Positions 54,105 through 61,959 of a DNA stretch of 64,000 bases are shown one piece after another (position 1 is the stretch's first letter; each line of letters starts with the position of its first letter). Origin of the DNA: Nitrospira sp. (GTDB lineage: Bacteria > Nitrospirota > Nitrospiria > Nitrospirales > Nitrospiraceae); assembly GCA_015709715.1 (NCBI GenBank), contig CP054184.1, positions 2,527,001 to 2,591,000 of the forward strand, given 5' to 3'. The notes under the pieces were generated by a model. The model was not told the origin of the DNA. It saw nothing but the letters and a program-made list of their open reading frames with translations, and did no database searches. The position numbers and the translations under genes were made by a program.

Positions 54105-54395
54105 CTACCGCAGGCGCAGCAGCTTGCCTTGGATTGCGGCCTTCAGCAGCTGAGCGGTGTTGGAGACGCGGATTTTCTTCATCATGTTTGCTCGATGCGC
54201 TTCCACCGTCTTCACGCTGATTTTCAAGCGCTGGGCGATTTCCTTGTTCTTGAACCCGGTCCAGATCAGTTCGAGAATTTCCTGCTCCCGGGTGGTGAGC
54301 GTTTCCGGCCGCCGCTTGGGCAGCGAAGGGGCGACGTCCAATGGGGAGAGTTTTTTTCGGCTCTTGATGGTCTTGCCCGTTGTGGTCATGTGCAT
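54105..54395 (-). CDS. Orphan LuxR-type DNA-binding regulator
   Basis: A 96-residue protein that contains only a LuxR/GerE helix-turn-helix: LTTREQEILELIWTGFKNKEIAQRLKISVKTVEAHRANMMKKI, then NTAQLLKAAIQG. No receiver or autoinducer domain is present, so control must come from its own level or from a partner. A basic N-terminal stretch precedes the domain. Its promoter shares a -35 element with the divergent pilus operon promoter, which makes it a candidate regulator of the pilus genes. It ends 14 bases from rlmB. Confidence 0.9.
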   Translation of the reverse strand: MHMTTTGKTIKSRKKLSPLDVAPSLPKRRPETLTTREQEILELIWTGFKNKEIAQRLKISVKTVEAHRANMMKKIRVSNTAQLLKAAIQGKLLRLR

Positions 54396-54465
54396 CTGGC
54401 TCCGCTACGAATCCGTCCAACCGTTCGGGTGAGCTCTGCGACGTTCGGCGTCAGAGTACGTACGA

Positions 54466-54494
54466 ATTATACGCAGTTCTCCTAGCTTTTGCAA
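54466..54494 (-). promoter_or_regulatory. Promoter of the LuxR-type regulator
   Basis: On the minus strand: TTGCAA (54489-54494), 17-base spacer, consensus TATAAT (54466-54471), about 70 bases upstream of the regulator start. TTGCAA is palindromic and is used again on the plus strand. Confidence 0.6.
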
Positions 54495-54518
54495 ATAGGG
54501 CGCCGGAGAAAATATAGT
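54489..54518 (+). promoter_or_regulatory. Promoter of the pilD pilus operon
   Basis: On the plus strand the same TTGCAA (54489-54494), 18-base spacer, TATAGT (54513-54518), with the transcript start near 54525. Opposite polymerases would compete for this site. Confidence 0.5.
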
Positions 54519-54610
54519 CGTGAGAATGGTGAAAAACTAGTAGGCAATTATACATATGTTATATGCCGCCCATGCCGTCGGCGTGTGAAACGGGGCCGTC
54601 AGGAACGGAA

Positions 54611-55384
54611 ATGACGTCGTATCTGATCATATTTCTGTTTGGAGCCGTGATCGGCAGTTTCCTCAATGTCTGTATCTATCGATTGCCTCGTGGAGAGTCG
54701 GTCGCGTGGCCGGCTTCGTCATGCCCTTCATGTAGGCAGGGAATCGCTTACTACGACAACATTCCGATTGCGAGCTACCTATGGCTTCGGGGGCGATGCC
54801 GCGTCTGCGAAGTCACCATCTCGCCTCAATACCCGGTGGTGGAAGCGGTGACCGCGTCGGCCTACGTCCTGCTGTTCTGGTGGTTCGGGTTTACAGCGGA
54901 GGCCTGGGCCTATGCCTTGCTGACTTCGGGCCTCATCGTGATCACCGGCACGGACCTCTCGCACACCATGATTCCGGATGTCGTCACGCTGCCGGGTATC
55001 GTGGCTGGGCTGCTCTGTGCCGCCATTGTCCTTCCCATCAGTGTCGTCGACTCGTTGCTGGGCCTCCTCGTAGGAGGGGGGATTCTGTGGTTTCTCGCGT
55101 GGATCAGCCCCTATCTCTTCGGAAAGGAAGGGATGGGCGGCGGTGACATCAAACTCATGGCTATGGTGGGGGCCTTCCTCGGCTGGCAACCGGTGTTGTT
55201 AGCTATCATGCTGGGCTCACTTCTGGGCTCGCTGGTCGGTGGGGGATTGATGATGTCTGGAGTATTACGTCGCGGTCAGTATATTCCGTTCGGACCGTTC
55301 CTCGCACTCGGATCACTGCTTGCCTTGTTTTTTCATCAGCCGCTGTTCACCTGGTACTGGACACTGCTCGACTTGCCGCAGTGA
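54611..55384 (+). CDS. pilD: Type IV prepilin peptidase / N-methyltransferase
   Basis: Inner-membrane aspartyl protease that cuts prepilin leaders and methylates the new N terminus. The 257-residue protein starts FLFGAVIGSFLNVCIYRLPRGES, has the cytoplasmic zinc pair Cys38-x2-Cys41 and Cys63-x2-Cys66, the first active-site Asp115 in TDLSH, and the GGGD motif (Asp179 in KEGMGGGDIK), plus about six to eight membrane helices. The ATG at 54611 has AGGAA upstream; an in-frame ATG at 54563 lacks a ribosome site. It opens the pilus region. Confidence 0.94.
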   Translation: MTSYLIIFLFGAVIGSFLNVCIYRLPRGESVAWPASSCPSCRQGIAYYDNIPIASYLWLRGRCRVCEVTISPQYPVVEAVTASAYVLLFWWFGFTAEAWAYALLTSGLIVITGTDLSHTMIPDVVTLPGIVAGLLCAAIVLPISVVDSLLGLLVGGGILWFLAWISPYLFGKEGMGGGDIKLMAMVGAFLGWQPVLLAIMLGSLLGSLVGGGLMMSGVLRRGQYIPFGPFLALGSLLALFFHQPLFTWYWTLLDLPQ

Positions 55385-55439
55385 ATTCCTGTAAACAGGC
55401 TGCCAGTAATGATTTGCAGCCACTCGTCTGTCGACTGAC

Positions 55440-55470
55440 TGTATCCGAATGGATGAGCGGTTGTATCCGA
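55440..55470 (+). repeat. Direct repeat upstream of the first minor-pilin operon
   Basis: TGTATCCGA occurs twice, starting at 55440 and 55462, that is 22 bases apart (about two helical turns) in the 291-base gap between pilD and fimT. The spacing suits a regulator bound on one face of the DNA. The rest of this gap holds no recognised gene. Confidence 0.35.
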
Positions 55471-55675
55471 TTCGTGACAGTTCAGAAGTGTCCACTCCGC
55501 CGGTTGTGACCATCCGTCCGCATCTCCCGCTGACAGTCTGCCATATTCTCTCGACATCTCCATAGGTTTGCGGATCTCACGTCTGCGCGGTGCCGGTGAT
55601 GGCCCTTGCCGCCTGGATAGAGCCGAACGGCATAGAAATTGGAAATGCCTTACGCGCCGACGAAAAGGAGCTTCT

Positions 55676-56110
55676 ATGAATGAACGTGGTGTGAGTCTCA
55701 TTGAATTGTGCGTGGTCACGGCCATGATCGCGATTGTGGTCGGCGTGAGCCTTCCGAGTTGGGCGACCTTGGTAGCCAAATATCAACACCGCGCGATTGA
55801 GTCGGAAATAGCCTCGGAGTTACGCATGGCTCGTCAGCTGGCGATCGTGCGCCGGGAGCGGATCCGGGTCGTCGTAGACGTCGATCGGTCGGAGTTGCGG
55901 ACCGAGTGCGTGGACTGCGGCATGGGACCCCTCCGTCGGTATGACTTTTCTCGCAAGGGGACGGTGATCAGTTCCATGACGACGGGTCCTGAGGTCGTAT
56001 TCCAGCCCAGTGGGCGGTCTGCTACCGCGACCACCATCATTCTCTTTGACCGAAATCAGACGCCTCATCGTCTGACGGTGAGCATGACCGGGCGGGTGGT
56101 CCTGTCATGA
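55676..56110 (+). CDS. Type IV minor pilin, FimT/GspH-like (set 1)
   Basis: Predicted 144-residue pseudopilin with leader MNERG cut before V: ERGVSLIELCVVTAMIAIVVG, with Glu five residues after the cut as in type IV pilins. The C-terminal part is beta-rich (RIRVVVDVDRSELRTECVDCG) with a Cys pair, the GspH/FimT globular domain. The ATG at 55676 has AAAAGGAG upstream. It overlaps the next gene by 4 bases (ATGA). Minor pilins prime pilus assembly at the inner membrane. Confidence 0.87.
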   Translation: MNERGVSLIELCVVTAMIAIVVGVSLPSWATLVAKYQHRAIESEIASELRMARQLAIVRRERIRVVVDVDRSELRTECVDCGMGPLRRYDFSRKGTVISSMTTGPEVVFQPSGRSATATTIILFDRNQTPHRLTVSMTGRVVLS

Positions 56111-56631
56111 TCGGGAAGAAGAAAGGGATCGGCCGGCCATGGAACGGTTGGAAGAAAGCCGACGGGTGTACCCTGGTGGAGAGTATGGTGGCGTTGGTGG
56201 TTCTTTCCATCGGTGTGATCGGAGGCATGGGAATGTGTGAGTGGGCGGAACAAGGGCTGCAGCGAGGCGTGCTGGCGAATCGGGCGTTGAGCGCCGCTGA
56301 ATCGTGCTTGGAGGCGAAACGTAGCCTCCCATGGGAGGGGCTGTTGTGGGACGACCTGGATCAAGATGGAGTGCTGGAATCCAGGATGCACGACGACGGG
56401 TTGCAAGGCGATGAGATCGCCGGCGACGGTATCTTCACAGGCAGTCTTACGAAAGGCGATATGCGGTTGCTCTGGACGGTGGAGTTCAATCGCAGTGGGC
56501 AGGGTGCGTTTGCCAGCCTGGCGACGATCGAAGCGCGGGCCATGTTCACGACGATCCGTGGCCGCGAACATGCCATCAGACTGCGGACGATTGTGGCGAA
56601 TCCACGTTACGTAGGAGCGTCTTCATTGTGA
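56107..56631 (+). CDS. Type IV minor pilin, PilV-like (set 1)
   Basis: Predicted 174-residue prepilin with a class III type cleavage site (KKADG before CTLVESMVALVVLSIGVIGGMG) and the PilV-like C-terminal half. The residue after the cut is Cys instead of the usual Phe/Met, which is unusual because N-methylation normally falls on a hydrophobic residue. It overlaps fimT by 4 bases and pilW by 4 bases, so the three are coupled. Confidence 0.85.
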   Translation: MIGKKKGIGRPWNGWKKADGCTLVESMVALVVLSIGVIGGMGMCEWAEQGLQRGVLANRALSAAESCLEAKRSLPWEGLLWDDLDQDGVLESRMHDDGLQGDEIAGDGIFTGSLTKGDMRLLWTVEFNRSGQGAFASLATIEARAMFTTIRGREHAIRLRTIVANPRYVGASSL

Positions 56632-57407
56632 GGAATCAGGCCGTGAGCGGACAGAGTTCAACGGTCCTGCCTTCGCAACGGACCGTCGACATGGGGTGTC
56701 GCGGGTTCAGTCTGATCGAGCTGCTTATGGCGCTGACGATCGGGGGCGTCGCAGTAGCCGCGGCTCTTTATATGTTCTCGGCATATGGAGGGCGGTTTCA
56801 TGCGCAGCAGTCGGCTATGGTGAGCAATCAAGAACTACGGCTCGCCATGGACGTACTCTGCAACGAGGTTCGTCTGGCGGGCGCCGGCGTGATGGGCGGT
56901 GACGTGCCGCTTACGACGATGAGGCCCGATGAAATGGAGTTTTTCGCGAATCTGAACGGCACCGCGACCGTGCTGACTCGCCTCGCCCTTCCGGGCGAGG
57001 CGGAGTTATCGGTGGAAAACGCTGCCGGTTGGTCCAAAGGAAAGCAGGTGCTGCTCTGTACGGCGGAGTCCTGCATGTGGAACCGTCTGGCTGCCGAGGG
57101 GCGAAAGCTGGCATTGCCGCTGACGACGCCCTTGGCTGCGGCTCTACCGGCGTGAAGTGCGGCGTTCCTTCTAAATCGAGTTCACTACTATCTGAAGGTC
57201 GACGAGGATGGGACCACGCGCTTGATGCGAGCGGTGGATGGCGGAGCCAGTACCTTGGTGGCCGACGTACGAGAATTTCATCTCCAGTATCTCGATCGGC
57301 ACGGTCGCGAGACGGCAGCGGCCGATGAGGTGGTGCGCGTGCGCGTGCGTGCGCAAGTTGGAGTGTCAGGAACGCCGTTTACGCAGGACATTGCGATCAG
57401 GGCTTGA
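56628..57407 (+). pseudogene. Type IV minor pilin PilW-like, interrupted by an in-frame TGA (set 1)
   Basis: A PilW-like prepilin with a leader ending CRG before FSLIELLMALTIGGVAVAAAL. The frame is open for 175 codons, meets TGA at 57153-57155 and then, in the same frame, continues for 83 codons as AAFLLNRVHYYLKVDEDG and VRVRVRAQV to a TGA at 57405. The continuation has the usual PilW C-terminal pattern (RVxYYL, DG, L-R, VR.RV). One base change accounts for the break, so this is a recent nonsense mutation, a sequencing error or a readthrough site. The 175-residue product would lack about one third of the protein. Confidence 0.75.
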
Positions 57408-57429
57408 ATGTAACAGAAGGAACAGAACG

Positions 57430-58905
57430 ATGAGCAACAATCGAATGCGGTTCAGGTATGCAGAGAATGAACGCGGCGTGGCCTTATTGGCCGTGTTAAT
57501 GGTGGTTTTCTTGATGACGCTGTTGGGGCTGACGTCCGCCCAGCTGGCGGGACAGGAAATGATCATCGCCGGCGCATTGCACGAGGAACGGCTCGCGCAG
57601 CATGCCGTCGATGCTGCCGTGGACGTTGTGACGGGGTGGTTCCACGATCCCGCACTCGTGCCGCACGACATCGCCTCGACGTTCTTGGCCAAACGTACTG
57701 CGAATGCGCAAGGCGCACCGTCCTATGTTGATGCCCAAGGCCGGTCACAATTCATCGGGACCGCGGAGCAGCCGGATCTGGTGTTCGACGCGGCTGTACC
57801 CGCCCAAGACCGCCTGCTCAATGATCCTCTCACCGGCTGGTTTCGGTCGCTCAAGGGCCTAGCCCGTATCCTGAAATTGCGTGTCTATGGTCCGACTAGG
57901 CCTGGGCTGCTCTGTACCGTCGAGGTGATGGCAGGGGCGGGGCGCGTGACGAAATCGGTGGCGATGGAATTGGGAGCCTATGCGATTCCGTCTCTCCATG
58001 CACCGATACAAACCGGCGCATTGGGCAGCGATGTCGAAGGATCGCGTCCCGGGTCGGTCACGGCCCATTGGGGTGATCTGGTTGTGCGCGGCCATGCGTA
58101 TCTGTCTCGAGCCGATGAGATTCCAGCGAAAAGCTCCCTGGCGTCCGTGACGGGGCAATCCTATGCCGAAATGGGCTATCGGGAGGATCGATGGGTGGAT
58201 CTCTGGATCGGTGGAGAGGTGTTTTTTTCTCAGGTCCCATCTGAGACTAAAACGGAGGTTCCGGCCAATGTACATGTACGACAGATGCCCGTTCCCGGTA
58301 TCAAAATGGATCAGTGGGAGTATGAGGCACTGAAGCGGATGGCTAAGCAGTTTGGACGGTATTACGGAATAGATCGTGATGGCTTTCTCTATCTCGGTGG
58401 GGTGATTCAGCCGGGTTCGGGAATCCGAGCGGCCGAGGTGTTCGCCTCGTCCGGAGTCGGCAACCATCAAGGGCTGGTCTTTATCGACACGCTCGATGCC
58501 CAACCGCCACGTGCGGACAATTTGGGAACGATTGTGCTCGACCAGGAGTATGCGGAGGGCATGTTCGTGGTGAATGCTCATGTGCACTGGAGGGTACGGG
58601 AGAAAGGCCAATCTGTTCCGGCACTCAGTCCTCCGCCCGAAGGCGAGACATCCTTGGGCACCCGAGTGCCGGCGCAGCTGAGCGACATCCATCTGCAGGG
58701 CGTGCTGTATACGGCCGGTGATCTGCGGTATGCAGGGCACGTCAAAATTTACGGTGGCATTGCCGCCCAGGGAGCGCTTGTCGATGAGACGAACGGATTT
58801 GGTGCATTGGAGGTGTGGTTCAACCATGAATTGCGGGATGGGTTCGTGCAGGGAGTACCGGTGGTTTTCCAGGCACCGGGTAGTCGTCAGGTGCGAATAA
58901 TGTAA
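57430..58905 (+). CDS. Large PilX-like minor pilin (set 1)
   Basis: Predicted 491-residue protein with a PilX-type N terminus: ERGVALLAVLMVVFLMTLLGL, then GQEMIIAGALHEERLAQHAVDAAVD. It is more than twice as long as an ordinary PilX (about 200 residues). The extra C-terminal part (about 200-480) is beta-rich with repeated Gly-turns (GGVIQPGSG, GDLRYAGHVKIYGGIAAQGAL) and may be a beta-helix. The ATG at 57430 has AAGGAA upstream; a longer in-frame stretch back to 57238 overlaps the pilW end and lacks pilin character. It starts 22 bases after the pilW stop. Confidence 0.78.
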   Translation: MSNNRMRFRYAENERGVALLAVLMVVFLMTLLGLTSAQLAGQEMIIAGALHEERLAQHAVDAAVDVVTGWFHDPALVPHDIASTFLAKRTANAQGAPSYVDAQGRSQFIGTAEQPDLVFDAAVPAQDRLLNDPLTGWFRSLKGLARILKLRVYGPTRPGLLCTVEVMAGAGRVTKSVAMELGAYAIPSLHAPIQTGALGSDVEGSRPGSVTAHWGDLVVRGHAYLSRADEIPAKSSLASVTGQSYAEMGYREDRWVDLWIGGEVFFSQVPSETKTEVPANVHVRQMPVPGIKMDQWEYEALKRMAKQFGRYYGIDRDGFLYLGGVIQPGSGIRAAEVFASSGVGNHQGLVFIDTLDAQPPRADNLGTIVLDQEYAEGMFVVNAHVHWRVREKGQSVPALSPPPEGETSLGTRVPAQLSDIHLQGVLYTAGDLRYAGHVKIYGGIAAQGALVDETNGFGALEVWFNHELRDGFVQGVPVVFQAPGSRQVRIM

Positions 58906-58946
58906 TGTGAGAGTGTCGGCGAGCGAATGGAAGAAAGGAAGAAAGC

Positions 58947-60737
58947 ATGATTCGGGGAGCCGTATCGGGGAGTGAAGCGCTGCAGGGTGTCGCACGTGTG
59001 ACGACAAGGGCGGTGACCGACGCCTATCACAAATTGGTCGACCAGGGCTTTCTTCGGAAGGAAGAATTGATGACTGCGAAAGGAGAGGCCGTTCGCCGAA
59101 CGGTCGATCTCGCGACAGTGTTGATGGATCGGTATCGAATTCCTAAACCAGCGATCGGCGCAGTCCTAACCGAGTTTTACGGTTGTCCCTTTCAGCCCTA
59201 TGACGAGCGCATCGTCATTGACCGGGGGTTGGTGAAGAATCTGAACGTAGACTATCTTCGCCTGAACCACTGGGTGCCTCTCGCACGTCATGGGTCTGTG
59301 GTCGAAATCCTCATCGATGATCCGCACAATTCGGAAAAGGTGCTCGATGTGCGTCGCGCCTTCCCCGGAGCGGTGCTGTCGTATCGAGTGGGATTGCCGC
59401 GCGATATCGAGCGGTTTCTCCTTATGGGGCAGGCCCGGCAACCGGATGACTTGATAACAGACATTTTGGGAGAGCTGGTCAGCGAGGCCCAAATCGAAGA
59501 CCAACAAAATGCGACGATTGCCGCGATTACGGAAAATGACTCCGCGATTGTGCGTCTCGCCAACCAGGTTATCGCTGAGGCCTATCGACAGGGAGCTTCT
59601 GATATTCATATCGAGCCCTACTCCGACCGAAAGGAAACATCGGTACGTTTTCGGGTGGATGGCACGTGCTTTACCTACATGAAGATTCCGGCGGCGTATC
59701 GTCGGGCGATCGTGTCTCGCATCAAGATTATGGCGAACCTGGACATTGCGGAGCGACGCAAGCCACAGGACGGCAAGATTCGATTCAAACTGACGACGGG
59801 GCAAGAGATCGAGTTGCGAGTGGCGACGCTGCCGACAGCTGGGTTCAATGAAGATGTGGTGATTCGCCTGCTGGCAGGAAACGGTCCACGTCGTATGGAG
59901 GACTTGGACTTCAGCACAGAGACCCTGCAACTGCTGACCGAGTTGGCGCAGAAACCCCACGGGATTGTGTTGTGTGCCGGGCCAACCGGCTCGGGCAAGA
60001 CCACGACACTGCACGCTCTCCTGGCGTCGATTAATAACGAGGAGCGAAAGATCTGGACGGCCGAGGATCCTATAGAGATCACCCATGATGGGTTGCGGCA
60101 GGTTCAGGTGCATCCCAAAATCGGTCTGACGTTTGCCGCGACTATGCGGGCATTCCTCCGAGCGGATCCGGACGTCATCATGATCGGAGAAATGCGTGAT
60201 AAGGAAACGGCCGATATTGCGATCGAGGCGTCTCTCACCGGGCATTTGGTCTTCAGTACTATTCATACCAACAGTGCGGTGGAAACGGTGGTGCGGCTCC
60301 TGGATTTGGGGTGCGATCCCTTCAATTTTTCCGATGCCATGCGAGGAGTGTTGGCGATGCGTCTATGCAAACGGATCTGTCTCAACTGTCGAGAGTTTTA
60401 TCAGCCGAATCAGGATGAGTGCGACGAGTTGGCCCGCGCGTACGGACGGCCGGAATGGGAATGTCTAGGCAAGGTGAATGGCCATCCCCTCCGACTCGCA
60501 CGAGGCAGGGGCTGTCCGGCGTGTAATCAGACCGGTTATCGGGGACGGATTCCTATCCATGAGTTGATGGTCGGATCTGAACCTCTGAAAGAATTGATTC
60601 AAAGCCGGGCTCGAACCGCTGAACTGTTGAAGCAGGCCAAGCAAGATGGGATGAAAACGCTGTTGCAAGACGGAATAGAAAAGGTGGTTCGAGGTCTCAC
60701 GACCTACAAACAGGTTCGCGCGGTGGCCATCAAGTGA
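58947..60737 (+). CDS. pilB: Type IV pilus assembly ATPase PilB
   Basis: Hexameric cytoplasmic ATPase that powers pilus extension. The 596-residue protein has an N-terminal MshEN/T2SSE_N region (AVLTEFYGCPFQPYDE), the Walker A GPTGSGKTTT near residue 346, Asp box RADPDVIMIGEMRDKETADIA, the His box GHLVFSTIHTN and a four-Cys zinc motif (CLNC and CPAC with about 50 residues between). It lies between the two minor-pilin sets. PilC and PilT are not in the window. Confidence 0.93.
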   Translation: MIRGAVSGSEALQGVARVTTRAVTDAYHKLVDQGFLRKEELMTAKGEAVRRTVDLATVLMDRYRIPKPAIGAVLTEFYGCPFQPYDERIVIDRGLVKNLNVDYLRLNHWVPLARHGSVVEILIDDPHNSEKVLDVRRAFPGAVLSYRVGLPRDIERFLLMGQARQPDDLITDILGELVSEAQIEDQQNATIAAITENDSAIVRLANQVIAEAYRQGASDIHIEPYSDRKETSVRFRVDGTCFTYMKIPAAYRRAIVSRIKIMANLDIAERRKPQDGKIRFKLTTGQEIELRVATLPTAGFNEDVVIRLLAGNGPRRMEDLDFSTETLQLLTELAQKPHGIVLCAGPTGSGKTTTLHALLASINNEERKIWTAEDPIEITHDGLRQVQVHPKIGLTFAATMRAFLRADPDVIMIGEMRDKETADIAIEASLTGHLVFSTIHTNSAVETVVRLLDLGCDPFNFSDAMRGVLAMRLCKRICLNCREFYQPNQDECDELARAYGRPEWECLGKVNGHPLRLARGRGCPACNQTGYRGRIPIHELMVGSEPLKELIQSRARTAELLKQAKQDGMKTLLQDGIEKVVRGLTTYKQVRAVAIK

Positions 60738-60932
60738 AAGGCAAGCCGTTGTCGGCCCGTTATATATTCGTCGCTGGGAGTTCGCAGGGCGACAAAATTT
60801 GTCAATGTCAGGAGGTCTGAACGCTCGGAATTGTACTGCCCCTCGCCAGATCCCTAAGAAAAATATCAAAGAATTAGAGTGGGATAGGGAGACCATCATG
60901 ACGGCATGGCATTTGCTCCCCTCCTGCTCGCC

Positions 60933-61409
60933 ATGGAAGCGCCTGCGTGTTCGCGACAATCTCCTCTTGCCTTGAGGCAACAGGGTTTTACTCTGGTGGA
61001 GGTCATGATTGCGGTCGCCATCGTCAGCATTCTCACGATGGTGGCCATTCCGAATTACCTTCAGTGGAACGCCCGCTATCAACTCAAGCAGGCCACGACC
61101 GAACTGGCTGGAAGCCTGACCCTGGCTCGATTAGCGGCGATGAACAGAAACCTTACCGTTAGCGTTCAACTGACATTGGTTGCCGGGAGGGTCACAGTCG
61201 ACTTCGGAGGCGCACTGGCTCCAGTGACCCTTCCGCCCCAAATTGTCTCCTTCGCCGGCGGCCCGACGATCCAATTTACGCCCCAAGGGTTAAGTGGAGC
61301 ATCCACCACACAAACCGTGATCCTCACATCCGAACAGGGAACGATGTACGCGGTCGTCGTCACTCCGGCCGGCAAGGTGAATTGGTGTGCCAAGTCAACC
61401 TGCCCCTAA
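60933..61409 (+). CDS. Type IV minor pilin, FimT/GspH-like (set 2)
   Basis: Predicted prepilin of about 158 residues. The leader ends RQQG before FTLVEVMIAVAIVSILTMVA, with Glu five after the cut. The C-terminal domain is beta-rich and ends with a Cys pair (WCAKSTCP) that can form a small loop. The start is uncertain: ATG at 60906 and 60933 both lack a ribosome site, and a TTG at 60972 gives a very short leader. The best ribosome site in the region (AGGGA before ATG 60898) opens only a 25-codon frame. Confidence 0.82.
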   Translation: MEAPACSRQSPLALRQQGFTLVEVMIAVAIVSILTMVAIPNYLQWNARYQLKQATTELAGSLTLARLAAMNRNLTVSVQLTLVAGRVTVDFGGALAPVTLPPQIVSFAGGPTIQFTPQGLSGASTTQTVILTSEQGTMYAVVVTPAGKVNWCAKSTCP

Positions 61410-61416
61410 GTCGCGC

Positions 61417-61941
61417 ATGAACGCTATGAGTTATGGTCGACCCACGTCAGTCGAAGGCCCTATGCATCAGCGGGGCTTTACTATTCTAGAAGCGATGGTG
61501 GCCGCTGGGGTGCTTTCGGTGGGGTTGTTGGGACTGGCAGGTCTTCAAGGAATGTCGCTCGGGAAAAATGTCGATGCGAATGATGTAACTCGCGTGACAA
61601 ATCTCGCGGCCGACATGGCCGAGCGAATCCAAAACAATCGGCAGTACGTTTTGGATTACCACAACACGGATACTGGCGTTGCCTGCCCGCAGAATGTGAG
61701 CACGCAACGAATGGCTCTCGGAGATTGCGCCCAATGGCAGACGCTTGTGGCAAATTCCAGGCTTGCTGGAGCTCGTGGGGTCATCACGGTGACCAGTCTG
61801 GATCCAAACCCCACAGCGAATCCAGTCACAATGAACCGATTCTTGGTCACGATCACCGTAAGCTGGCAAACCATGCGTACTGATGTCAGTACAGCGCGAA
61901 CCAAGACCGTGACCTTCACCAGTTTGGTTGCACCCGAATAA
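61417..61941 (+). CDS. Type IV minor pilin, PilV-like (set 2)
   Basis: Predicted 174-residue prepilin. The leader ends MHQRG before FTILEAMVAAGVLSVGLLGLA, then DVTRVTNLAADMAERIQNNRQ, a PilV hallmark (LA.DMAERI..N). The C-terminal domain is beta-rich with two Cys pairs' worth of cysteines (ACPQN and GDCAQW). It starts 7 bases after fimT and ends 18 bases before pilW, so it is part of one operon. The upstream 61387 extension is in frame but overlaps fimT and is not favoured. Confidence 0.87.
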   Translation: MNAMSYGRPTSVEGPMHQRGFTILEAMVAAGVLSVGLLGLAGLQGMSLGKNVDANDVTRVTNLAADMAERIQNNRQYVLDYHNTDTGVACPQNVSTQRMALGDCAQWQTLVANSRLAGARGVITVTSLDPNPTANPVTMNRFLVTITVSWQTMRTDVSTARTKTVTFTSLVAPE

Positions 61942-61959
61942 TTGAAGAGGGTGGAAGTT

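Noticed and set aside
54563-54610. Upstream ATG for pilD
   Set aside because: No ribosome site precedes it, while the ATG at 54611 has AGGAA at proper distance and begins directly with the first membrane helix.
55385-55675. Sigma-54 promoter for the minor pilins
   Set aside because: GG and GC elements occur near 55593-55612 but with spacing of 8 and not 10 bases, so the -24/-12 pattern is not met.
57153-57155. Selenocysteine codon in pilW
   Set aside because: The residue lies in a variable part of the protein and no hairpin resembling a bacterial SECIS element was recognised directly downstream; a nonsense change or sequencing error is simpler.
57238-57429. Upstream extension of the large pilX gene
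   Set aside because: It overlaps the pilW reading frame in another phase and shows no prepilin leader; the ATG at 57430 has a ribosome site and the pilin signature.
60898-60975. 25-codon frame with the best ribosome site ahead of the second fimT, possible leader peptide
   Set aside because: It shows no run of regulatory codons and no attenuator hairpin was recognised after it. It is kept as a note for the uncertain fimT start only.
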